Shown here: piece after piece, positions 15,510 to 23,366 of the stretch
How the letters are laid out: each line of letters begins with the position of its first letter
Position numbering within the stretch: the stretch's first letter is position 1
From: Bacteroidales bacterium
Lineage (GTDB): Bacteria; Bacteroidota; Bacteroidia; Bacteroidales; UBA932
Direction: 5' to 3'
Assembly (NCBI GenBank): GCA_017554305.1
Contig: JAFZIN010000001.1
Location: forward strand, 1-36,441
Length of the DNA: 36,441 nt
Notes under the pieces: generated by a model
Database searches by the model: none
Seen by the model: the letters and a program-made list of their open reading frames with translations, nothing else
Told to the model about the DNA's origin: nothing
Made by a program: the position numbers and the translations under genes

Positions 15510-16773
15510 ATTCGTTTACTATAGCCCTTGCAGCAAGAGCCGCCGTAGAGAAGGCTATCTGAAGGTTGTACCCTCCCGTATCTCCGTCCAAATCAAGAAC
15601 TTCCCCTGCAAAGAAGAGCCCCTTCTTAAGTTTAGACTCCATTGTCTTAGGTGAAACCTCACCCAGTGAAACGCCACCGTTTGTTACCACACACCTTTCA
15701 TAGCCCACGTATGAGTCTATGTCAAACTGCGTGTTTTTCAAAAGTTTAGGAAGTTCTTCCACTGCCTTTGAGTTAGACTGCATCAGCAGGGCTTTCTTAT
15801 GAATTGTAAGGAACGGCTGAATCATCTGACGCGGCAGAAGTTTGGAAAGCAGATACTTAACGTTGTTGTTGCCGGTTGAGGATTCTCTCTTTATTCTCTC
15901 TCTCAGCTGAGATTCAGAGAGTGAAGGTTTCATATCCAAAACCAGGGAGACCTTCTGCCCCTGGGAGAGAGAAAGAACCGCCTTGCGGCTTACCCTGAAG
16001 CCCAGTGCCCCCTCTATGCCGCCCTCTGTAAAGTCCAGATCTCCAAACTCTTCCTGAGCCACATTGCCATTAACTATTAAAGAGAGGCTCACATTTTTCA
16101 GTTGCAGCCCGTATAATTGCCCGGCAAATTCCTTGTAATCTTTTGGAGTTAAGGCCGTTAAGGACGGATATCTTGCCGTAACCGTATGGCCCAGGGCCTC
16201 GGCAAAAGCGTAACCGTCACCGGTAGAGCCGGTTGAAGGGTATGACAGCCCTCCGGTTGCAACCAGCACCATCCTGCTCTCAACCACGCTTCCGTCTGAA
16301 AGATTCAGCTTATAATACTCACCGGAACTTACAGAATCAACAGATACCTCTGTAGAAATCTCAACCGCTCTGCACCTCTTAATGTAACGCACCAGAGTAT
16401 CCGTAACATCCTGAGCTTTCATGCTTTTAGGGTATACCCTCTGTCCTCTCTCAACGGTTAGTTCCAACCCCAATCTGCGGAAGAAATCCATAGTATCTGA
16501 AGAGGAGAAATTGTAAAAGGCGTTCTTAAAAAAGTTGGGATTTGGATGAACGTGAACGGAGAACTCATCCCACATTCGGGCATTTGTAAGGTTACAGCGT
16601 CCCTTGCCGGTAATCCCAATCTTTCTGCCCGGCCGCATCATCTTCTCAATCAGAAGAACAGAGGGCTTAAAAGAGTTCACCTCCTCAGAGAGAAGTGAAC
16701 TTATCTGAGCTGCCGCCATAAGACCTGCAGCACCTCCACCTATTATTACAAGATCTCTCCTTAAAGTCTCCAT
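15493..16773 (-). CDS. HI0933/BaiN-family flavoprotein (NAD(P)/FAD-dependent oxidoreductase)
   Basis: This 426 aa protein is a two-dinucleotide-binding-fold flavoprotein of the HI0933 family, which includes BaiN-type reductases; substrates are mostly unknown. The FAD-binding motif [13 protein letters not shown] is at about residues 9-21. [16 protein letters not shown] (about 49-64) is a family signature, as is [17 protein letters not shown] in the middle. The C-terminal [27 protein letters not shown]-like stretch completes the FAD site. The start at ATG 16773 fits the Rossmann fold beginning immediately. It is last in the ackA operon, three bases after the lipoprotein gene. A cytosolic enzyme is likely since no signal peptide is seen. 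Confidence 0.9.
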   Translation of the reverse strand: [426 protein letters not shown]

Positions 16774-16776
16774 AAA

Positions 16777-17913
16777 TTACTCAAGATGAATATAATAGTA
16801 GAGCTCCGCATCCTCCTCAGCAAATCTGTCGTGATGAAAAATTTTAATCAGATCAGAGAGAATCACCTCCGGATTAACTGCGCCGCTCTCCCAAAAATCA
16901 GAGCCGCCCTTAGGGGTCACTCTCTTTATGTTGTTAAAGAGCATTCCGCTTTTAAAACAAGGGATGTTTTTGAACATGGGATTCTCTGCAGAGAGTTCTG
17001 AGGCCTTGGAAACGGAGTTCTGATTGAGCCACACATCTGCCTGAAGGGCAAGGGAGTACATCTTCTCAAAACTCTCTCTGGTAGATGAGCTCTCCCCTTT
17101 TGCAGCACCCAAAAGAGTGCCGCCGGCATCGCTTATAAGTTTGGCCATATAACTCTCCTCTCCCGGCAGGTACCAGACATCCTTAAACGGTATGTTTATA
17201 AGAACTTTGGTCTTCTCCTTTCCCTCCATAAACTTCTTGCAATCAAGGGCTACGGAGTTATAAGCGTTCTCTTTTGCGGCAAAGATGGAATCTGCCTCTG
17301 CCCTCTTTCCGGTAAGAGCTCCAAAGAGTTTAAGGTACTCCAGGCGGGCCATAGGAGAAGATTCCAGGTAATCATTAATAATCAGCACCTTCTGGCCCAA
17401 TCTACGGAGTTTTTCTATGTATGAGTTGTCAGATCCGGCAATGCCGTAAGAGAGTATTACATCACACCCCAATGAAATAATCTGCTCATAATCAGGGGCT
17501 GTCTCCGCACCAATATCTGCAATCATCCCCTCCTGCACCCTCCTGGAAAACTCGGAGTCATAAATGAAACGGGTTCCGCTTGCAGCCTTTACCGTCTCCA
17601 CCGCACCCAAAAGTTTCAGATGAGGAAGGTATGTGGTAGACATTGCAACGCAGCTTTCAATAGGATAAGGAATTGCGTAAACGTCTGATTTAAGGAGGGC
17701 TGTGCAATCTCTGGGAACCAGATGATAACTCTCCTTAACCAGGTTCACCCCGTCCCAGGAGGAGGTGCTTGTAATGGTATCTCCCTTTATTGAAAGGTAC
17801 TGGGCAAAAGAGACGGCAGAGGTATCCGCCTCCGCCGTCATATTAGAATTTCCCTGCCTCCCGGTGCAGGAAGCGAGGATTGCTATTACGCTTATTATTA
17901 AGCAACTGCGCAT
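16777..17913 (-). CDS. Periplasmic substrate-binding lipoprotein (BtuF/FecB-like)
   Basis: The 378 aa protein begins with a type II signal peptide whose lipobox is LASC, with the lipidated cysteine at C16. The rest matches the TroA/BtuF class of periplasmic binding proteins for iron chelates or cobalamin. VAMSTTYLPHLKLLGA, the YEQIISLGCDVILSYG block, and the long helix LFGALTGKRAEADSIF are typical. Its usual partners, an FecC-type permease and an ATPase, are absent from the window. The ligand therefore cannot be named. It sits three bases after the phosphotransacylase gene and three before the flavoprotein gene, apparently on one message with ackA, which is an unusual setting. Confidence 0.85.
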   Translation of the reverse strand: MRSCLIISVIAILASCTGRQGNSNMTAEADTSAVSFAQYLSIKGDTITSTSSWDGVNLVKESYHLVPRDCTALLKSDVYAIPYPIESCVAMSTTYLPHLKLLGAVETVKAASGTRFIYDSEFSRRVQEGMIADIGAETAPDYEQIISLGCDVILSYGIAGSDNSYIEKLRRLGQKVLIINDYLESSPMARLEYLKLFGALTGKRAEADSIFAAKENAYNSVALDCKKFMEGKEKTKVLINIPFKDVWYLPGEESYMAKLISDAGGTLLGAAKGESSSTRESFEKMYSLALQADVWLNQNSVSKASELSAENPMFKNIPCFKSGMLFNNIKRVTPKGGSDFWESGAVNPEVILSDLIKIFHHDRFAEEDAELYYYIHLE

Positions 17914-17916
17914 AGA

Positions 17917-18819
17917 CTATTTAACCTGCAGGCAGGCAAGTGCTATGGAGTTGAGTTTGGTATCTATACTGTCTGCTCTTGATGAGAGAACGCAAGGAGC
18001 GCTTGCTCCGGCTACGAACGCAGCTGTTCTTACACCAGGAACCAATTGTGTATTAGACTTGTAGAAAACATTACCGGACTCAATGTTAGGGAAGAGCAAT
18101 CCGTCTGCATCTCCGGCAACCTCACTCTTGAGCTTCTTAATCTTTGCAGCCTCTTTGCTGAGTGCAACATCCAGTGCCAGAGGACCGTCCACCTGGCAAG
18201 GGAGCATATTTCTGTCAGACATCTTTGCAAGCATAGCAGCCTCTACGCAGGCAGGCATACCCTCAAGCATCTGCTCGGTTGCTGCAATAGCGGCAATTTT
18301 AGGATGCTCAACTCCCAGAGACTTGCATACTCCGTGAATGTACTTTGCAATAGCCACCTTCTGCTTGAAATCAGGAAGCGGAATAACTGCCATATCTCCA
18401 AATACCAGGAACTTAGGGTAGTTAGGATGCTGAAGCACAGATATGTGGCTCAACACAGCCTTTGGAGGGAGAAGTCCCCACTCCTTGTTGAGGATACCCC
18501 TCATATACTTGTCTGTTGAGCAAAGACCCTTCATAAGAACATCCGCTCTCTTATCATGAACAGCTGTAACAGCGTCTCTGATAGCGTTCTGCTCCATAGA
18601 AACATCCTCAATCTCAAACTTGTTGATATCTATGTTCTCTCTCCGGCAAACCTCCTCAATCATTTTACGGTCTCCGTAAAGTGTTGCCTCGCAGAAGCCT
18701 GCGTCTACAGCCATACTTGCAGCGCAAACTGAGTGGTCATCCACACCCCACGCTACAGCCAGTCTTCTCTTCTGAGCAGACTTAAGCAGCTCATATACTT
18801 CATCAAAATTCTTAAGCAT
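17917..18819 (-). CDS. Phosphate acyltransferase, Ptb type (phosphate butyryl/acetyltransferase)
   Basis: This 300 aa cytosolic enzyme belongs to the PTA_PTB family that swaps CoA for phosphate on an acyl group. The resulting acyl phosphate would be used by the adjacent kinase to make ATP. The length and sequence (VAWGVDDHSVCAASMAVDAGF, ADVLMKGLCSTDKYMRGIL, GPLALDVALSKEAA, DGLLFPNIESGNVFYK) fit the short phosphate butyryltransferase branch, rather than the usual 330 aa or longer Pta. The ATG at 18819 lies 15 nt after the kinase stop. Pairing with an acetate-type kinase suggests it acts on acetyl-CoA in vivo, but butyryl- or propionyl-CoA are possible. Annotators sometimes call this type 'enoyl-CoA hydratase/phosphate acetyltransferase'. 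Confidence 0.88.
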   Translation of the reverse strand: MLKNFDEVYELLKSAQKRRLAVAWGVDDHSVCAASMAVDAGFCEATLYGDRKMIEEVCRRENIDINKFEIEDVSMEQNAIRDAVTAVHDKRADVLMKGLCSTDKYMRGILNKEWGLLPPKAVLSHISVLQHPNYPKFLVFGDMAVIPLPDFKQKVAIAKYIHGVCKSLGVEHPKIAAIAATEQMLEGMPACVEAAMLAKMSDRNMLPCQVDGPLALDVALSKEAAKIKKLKSEVAGDADGLLFPNIESGNVFYKSNTQLVPGVRTAAFVAGASAPCVLSSRADSIDTKLNSIALACLQVK

Positions 18820-18834
18820 AACTATATCTTTTAA

Positions 18835-20043
18835 TTACATTTTTACAAGTTTCATTGTATCTCTTGCAATCACAAGTTCCTCATTTGTAGCAACTACAGC
18901 AACCTTAACCTTGGAATCTTTCTTGGTAAGCATAGTGGTCTTTCCCCTAAGGCCGTTGTTAAGTTCAAAGTCAAAGTCAATTCCCAGATAAGCGCACTTC
19001 TCTCCAATGAATGCTCTGGTTCTGAAATCGTTCTCACCAATTCCGCCGGTGAATACAATCAGATCTACACCGCCCATTGCAGCAGCAAAAGCGCCAATGT
19101 GTTTCAGCAGTCCGTAACGGAACATATTCAGAGTAAGAGCAGCTCTCTTATCTCCCTTTGCAGCAGCCTCTTCCAAGTCTCTGGCATCTGAAGAAACTCC
19201 TGATACTCCTACAAATCCGCTCTCCTTGCTCAGAATCTTATCCATCTGCTCAACGGAGTAGTTGTGAGTCTTCATAATGTAAGTTACAACACCCGGGTCC
19301 AACTGGCCGCATCTTGTACCCATAATTAGACCGTCTATTGTGGTCATTCCCAGGGAAGTATCTACAGCCCTGCCGTTCTTTACAGCGGTAACTGAACTGC
19401 CGTTTCCCAGGTGGCAGGTAATAATTTTGCAATCGTTGTAATCCAAGCCGGCAAGTTCTGCACCCGCCTTTGATACAAATCTGTGGCTTGTACCATGGAA
19501 GCCGTATCTTCTGATTCTGTCCTTCTCATAGAACTCGTAAGGAAGACCGTACATATATGCAAAATCCGGAATTGTCTGAAGGAATGAGGTATCAAATACC
19601 GCAACCTGAGGAACAGAAGGCAGAGAAGCCTCAACCGCCTTAATACCAAGCAGTCCTGCAGGGTTGTGAAGCGGAGCCAGAGTTGAACATTTGTCAATTC
19701 CCTCCTTAACTCTGTTGTCTATAATGCAGCTCTGAGTGAAATACTCACCGCCGTGAACTACTCTATGTCCCACAGCCTCAATCTGATCCAGGCTCTTAAG
19801 AACTCCGTGCTCAGCATCTGTAAGCAATCCCAGAACATCCTTAATACCCTCTGTATGATCTGCTACCTTCTTGTGAATCTTATGTTTATCATGCCCCGGT
19901 ACAGAGTGGGTAATATCTCCCTCATCCATTCCGATTCTCTCTACAAGACCCTTAGCCAGGAGGTTGTAGTCACTTTCGTTCTTCATATCCAGCACCTGAT
20001 ACTTAATTGAGGAGCTGCCGCAGTTTAAAACTAGAATTATCAT
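18835..20043 (-). CDS. ackA: Acetate kinase
   Basis: AckA converts acetyl phosphate and ADP to acetate and ATP, the last step of acetate fermentation. The 402 aa length is typical of acetate kinase and too long for butyrate kinase (about 355 aa). Diagnostic residues are present: N7 in VLNCGSSSIKYQ, R94 in GHRVVHGGE, D151 in VFDTSFLQ, H183 in FHGTSHRFV, and GTRCGQLDPGV. The C-terminal FTGGIGEN forms part of the nucleotide site. It is the first gene of a four-gene minus-strand operon. A -7 box TACATTTG lies 27 nt upstream of its ATG. Confidence 0.96.
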   Translation of the reverse strand: MIILVLNCGSSSIKYQVLDMKNESDYNLLAKGLVERIGMDEGDITHSVPGHDKHKIHKKVADHTEGIKDVLGLLTDAEHGVLKSLDQIEAVGHRVVHGGEYFTQSCIIDNRVKEGIDKCSTLAPLHNPAGLLGIKAVEASLPSVPQVAVFDTSFLQTIPDFAYMYGLPYEFYEKDRIRRYGFHGTSHRFVSKAGAELAGLDYNDCKIITCHLGNGSSVTAVKNGRAVDTSLGMTTIDGLIMGTRCGQLDPGVVTYIMKTHNYSVEQMDKILSKESGFVGVSGVSSDARDLEEAAAKGDKRAALTLNMFRYGLLKHIGAFAAAMGGVDLIVFTGGIGENDFRTRAFIGEKCAYLGIDFDFELNNGLRGKTTMLTKKDSKVKVAVVATNEELVIARDTMKLVKM

Positions 20044-20070
20044 AATTTTTCCTTTTACTTTTTAGATTCG

Positions 20071-20078
20071 CAAATGTA
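20071..20078 (-). promoter_or_regulatory. ackA -7 promoter box
   Basis: The minus strand reads TACATTTG from 20078 to 20071, an exact match to the Bacteroidetes -7 consensus TAnnTTTG. It leaves 27 nt to the ackA ATG. No -33 TTTG is found at the usual 19-21 nt spacing, so the assignment rests on the -7 box and its position. Confidence 0.55.
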
Positions 20079-20087
20079 ATAAAATAT

Positions 20088-20095
20088 TACCTTTG
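20088..20095 (+). promoter_or_regulatory. comEC-like gene -7 promoter box
   Basis: The plus strand reads TACCTTTG, an exact TAnnTTTG match, 22 nt before the ATG of the comEC-like gene. It lies just ten bases from the oppositely oriented ackA box, so polymerases at the two promoters would probably compete. A TTTA at 20061-20064 is a possible -33 element, but the 23 nt spacing is long. Confidence 0.55.
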
Positions 20096-20117
20096 TTTTG
20101 TTGTAAGAGGCTTAGAT

Positions 20118-21203
20118 ATGAAGCGGATTGGAGCAACACTGGCGGGATGTTATTTGGGAGGGATTTCACTGGCTCTCTGTTTTGCTGTGTCCCAACGTGC
20201 CCTGCCGCCCGTAATAGCCCTTATTTCTCTTTTAATCCCCCTTCTTTTCCTTTTAAGAGGCAAAAAAGAACTCTTCCTACCACTGGTCTGTTCCCTCTTT
20301 GTTTTAGTGGGAATTCAGAGGGTTGCCCTCTCTGACAGGAATTTTACTCCGCGATTGGAAACTTACCTCACCCTCGCAGGGGAGAAAATAAGGGAGAAGC
20401 TTGGAGAGAAGATAGAGCACTCTCTCTCCTCCGAAGAGAGCCGCACCCTTGCAAAGTCCTTACTCATAGGAGACAGGAGAAACCTTAGCAAATCACTCAG
20501 AGGCAGTTTTACCTCAGCCGGAGTGAGCCATACCCTTGCCCTCTCCGGAATGCACGTGGGAATCATCTGGTCTTTGATTAGCATAACGCTCTCATTCTTA
20601 GGAGTAAGCAGAAGGCTCAAAATAGTAAGGGCGGTGGCGGTCTCCTTCATTATTCTCTTTTACGCCCTTTTAACAGGCTTCTCCCCATCTGTGAGCAGAG
20701 CCTGTATAATGCTATCTATCTGGAAGATAGGAGATCTTATCTCCACTCCAAAGAGCCGCTACTCCTCAATAATACTGGCAGCCGTACTTATCTGCAGCGT
20801 AAACCCTTACGCAATAACCAACATAGGTTTCCAACTCTCATTCTGCTCAGTATTAGGAATTGTGGCCCTCTTCCCAACCATAGAGAGGAGCATAAGAGTT
20901 GTCCTTAAGAGACGTCTTAAAAGATTTGACGGCAAGGCAGCCCACCTATTTCTCTCCACAATGGCAATCTCCCTAATCTGCCAGATTGCAACACTCCCCA
21001 TAGTTCTGTGGAAGTTTGGAAGCATAAGCGCCAACTTCCTTATTTCCAACATTGTAACCGTACCGCTGGTAACCGTTTCCATATATACAACAGCAGCCTC
21101 CGCACTTATGCAGGGGCTGCCGGTAATTGGTTCTTTGCTCTCAACTCTGGCAGAGAATCTATTAACTCTCCTGGCTCAGGTTGTAAGATTTCTTGGAAGC
21201 TGA
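20118..21203 (+). CDS. Short ComEC/Rec2-like competence membrane protein
   Basis: ComEC forms the inner-membrane channel for DNA uptake in transformable bacteria. This 361 aa protein contains the Competence domain, seen in TSAGVSHTLALSGMHVGII (family core HxxAxSGxHxG) and LLTGFSPSVSRACIMLSI, with about eight hydrophobic helices. It has only a short N-terminal helical pair in place of the OB-fold region of full ComEC. It has no C-terminal metallo-beta-lactamase domain; typical full-length proteins are 650-800 aa. The frame is intact from a well-placed promoter to a clean TGA, so this looks like a naturally short version. The stop codon directly abuts the stop of the convergent DPP IV gene. Role in actual DNA uptake is unproven. 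Confidence 0.85.
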   Translation: MKRIGATLAGCYLGGISLALCFAVSQRALPPVIALISLLIPLLFLLRGKKELFLPLVCSLFVLVGIQRVALSDRNFTPRLETYLTLAGEKIREKLGEKIEHSLSSEESRTLAKSLLIGDRRNLSKSLRGSFTSAGVSHTLALSGMHVGIIWSLISITLSFLGVSRRLKIVRAVAVSFIILFYALLTGFSPSVSRACIMLSIWKIGDLISTPKSRYSSIILAAVLICSVNPYAITNIGFQLSFCSVLGIVALFPTIERSIRVVLKRRLKRFDGKAAHLFLSTMAISLICQIATLPIVLWKFGSISANFLISNIVTVPLVTVSIYTTAASALMQGLPVIGSLLSTLAENLLTLLAQVVRFLGS

Positions 21204-23363
21204 TTACTTGGAGTAAGCCTTCTTGAGCTCTTCAGGTACCTCTTTCTCAAGCAGATGGCGGTACCAGAAACGGTAATCAGAGAAAGCGGAGTATCTTCCC
21301 TGATTTCCTCTGTAGCCGTGAAGCTGACGCGGATAAATCATCATGTCAAACTGCCTTCCCATATTCTGAAGCGCAAGAGCAAGGCTCATGGTATTCTGAA
21401 CGTGAACATTGTCATCTGCCGCTCCGTGGGTGAGCATCAGGTAGTTGGAAGAGTCTCCCTTGTAGTTGGATTTACGTATGCGCTCCGCCATTATGGTTCT
21501 CTTGTACCCCTCCGGATTTCTTGCAGGAGTATCCATAAAGCGCTCTGTGTAGTGAGTGTCATAGAGCATATAGTCATAAACTCCGCCGCCCGCAATACCG
21601 TATTTGAAGTAATCACATCCCTCTGTAACGCAGAGAGTTGCCATACTTCCGCCGTATGAGAATCCGTGAATTCCAATCTTATCTGCATTAACGTAAGGAA
21701 GTGAACGCAGATACTTGGCCCACTCTATAAAGTCCTTAAGTTCAATGCTAAAGAAGTTGCGGTACATAAAGTTGCATCCCTCTTTTCCGCAGTGTCCGCT
21801 TCCTCTATGGTCTATTGTAATCTGTATAACACCCTCATTTGCCCACCATTGGTTGTTTGAAGATATTCTGCTCCAGGAATCTGCAACCACCGGAGTGTTA
21901 GGGCCTCCGTACATAAAGACTATAACCGGATACTTCTTTGAAGAGTCAAAATTTACAGGAAGAGTAATCTTTCCCGGAATTGTGTATCCGTCTTCTGTCT
22001 TAATATAGAGCATCTTAGGAATGGCAATATTGTAAGAGTCAAAGTTCTCCCCCTTGGATGAAGCCAGAACGGTCATCTTCTGTGAACCGTCCGTAGGAAG
22101 AAGAACCGCCATTGTTGGAGTTTCACAGTTGCTGCAAAGAGCCGTAATGTACTTGAAATCTTCAGATAAGGAGAGCTGGCTGTAGGAATAGTCTCCCGTA
22201 GAAATTCTTGTGGTCTTGCCGTTCTTAATTGAAACTTTGTATATATCCACTCTGGTGCTTATCTCCTTCTTTGAGGTAAAGTAGAGTTCTCCCTTCTTCT
22301 CATCCAGCTTCAAAAGCTTTATATCCCAGTGCTTTCCCTCAGTGAGGCACTTCTGAGTCTTGCCGTCAAATGACTGATAGTAAATTTCTTCCCACATTGA
22401 GAAGTCTCTTACCATAAAGAATCCCTCCTTTACAAATATCATCTGCTCCGGCCAGTCAATCCAGGTATCCTGATGCTCCTTGTAAATGTAATCCTTCTTT
22501 CCGTCAAAAGGATTAACGGAGTAGAATATCAGATCCTGCTGAACTCTAGGCATCCACGGAACTATGAATCTGGAAGACTCGCTGTTCCAGAACGGAATAC
22601 CAAAATACTGATCCTCCTTCTGGTCAAAATCTGCCCAAACAATGTTTCCGCTTTCCACATCAGCAAAGCCTATCCTTACCTCAGGATTCTTCTCGCCGCT
22701 CATAGGATAATGCGTTGCAAGTATCTGATCCTTAGCCTTAGACGGGTCATAGATTGGGAACATAGGAACCTCGCTGTCATCAAAACGGTAAAAGGCAATC
22801 ATCTTGCTGTCCGGACTCCACCAGAATGCCTTGTACTGTGAAGAGCGTCCCAAGATCTCCTCATAGTAAACCCATGAAGCGTAACCGTTTAAAATTACGT
22901 CACTTCCGTCTGTGGTCAGTTTCCTGGCAGTTTTGGATTCTGTGTCATATACATAGAGATTACCCTCCCCGGTAAAGGCCATCTTTTTCTTATCGGGGCT
23001 GTAAGTAACGTTCTGAAGCATCTTTACCCTGGTTGCAGAAAAGGCTGCTGCCCTGTCCTTTTTTTCCTTGTCTATGCCGGCCATCATCCCCTCATTTTCT
23101 GTCTTATCTTTGGCAGGGTCGTATGGCTCAAACTTCTTGGTCTTCAGATCATAGAGATTAATATCTCTCTTTCCCGTGGTTTCCATCTTAGCCACAATCA
23201 CCTGGGTTGGAGATTTCCACGCAGGTCCGAAAATATAACTCTCCACGTTGTCAAACTTATTCTGAGCAATCTGCTCCAAAGTAAAGTTCTTCTTCTGGGC
23301 AAAAGATGTTAAGGCAAACAGAAGTGCCAAAAGAGAGACTGAAAATTTCTTAAGTGAGTTCAT
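21204..23363 (-). CDS. Dipeptidyl peptidase IV (S9B serine peptidase), exported
   Basis: This exported peptidase removes X-Pro or X-Ala dipeptides from peptide N-termini in the periplasm, feeding peptide use. A signal peptide spans about residues 1-22 (hydrophobic LLALLFALTSFAQ). An eight-bladed propeller (about 40-440) carries the substrate N-terminus-binding EE pair E168-E169 in WVYYEE. The alpha/beta hydrolase domain has nucleophile S569 in GFSYGGS, D650 in HGAADDNVH and H682 in QLHGYRG, so the catalytic triad is complete. The 719 aa length is standard. It is the last gene of the minus-strand operon, three bases after the helicase gene. Confidence 0.94.
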   Translation of the reverse strand: MNSLKKFSVSLLALLFALTSFAQKKNFTLEQIAQNKFDNVESYIFGPAWKSPTQVIVAKMETTGKRDINLYDLKTKKFEPYDPAKDKTENEGMMAGIDKEKKDRAAAFSATRVKMLQNVTYSPDKKKMAFTGEGNLYVYDTESKTARKLTTDGSDVILNGYASWVYYEEILGRSSQYKAFWWSPDSKMIAFYRFDDSEVPMFPIYDPSKAKDQILATHYPMSGEKNPEVRIGFADVESGNIVWADFDQKEDQYFGIPFWNSESSRFIVPWMPRVQQDLIFYSVNPFDGKKDYIYKEHQDTWIDWPEQMIFVKEGFFMVRDFSMWEEIYYQSFDGKTQKCLTEGKHWDIKLLKLDEKKGELYFTSKKEISTRVDIYKVSIKNGKTTRISTGDYSYSQLSLSEDFKYITALCSNCETPTMAVLLPTDGSQKMTVLASSKGENFDSYNIAIPKMLYIKTEDGYTIPGKITLPVNFDSSKKYPVIVFMYGGPNTPVVADSWSRISSNNQWWANEGVIQITIDHRGSGHCGKEGCNFMYRNFFSIELKDFIEWAKYLRSLPYVNADKIGIHGFSYGGSMATLCVTEGCDYFKYGIAGGGVYDYMLYDTHYTERFMDTPARNPEGYKRTIMAERIRKSNYKGDSSNYLMLTHGAADDNVHVQNTMSLALALQNMGRQFDMMIYPRQLHGYRGNQGRYSAFSDYRFWYRHLLEKEVPEELKKAYSK

Positions 23364-23366
23364 AAT

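Noticed and set aside
18835-20043. Butyrate kinase annotation for the kinase next to the Ptb-type enzyme
   Set aside because: Length (402 aa) and residues such as GHRVVHGGE and FHGTSHRFV fit acetate kinase, not the roughly 355 aa butyrate kinase.
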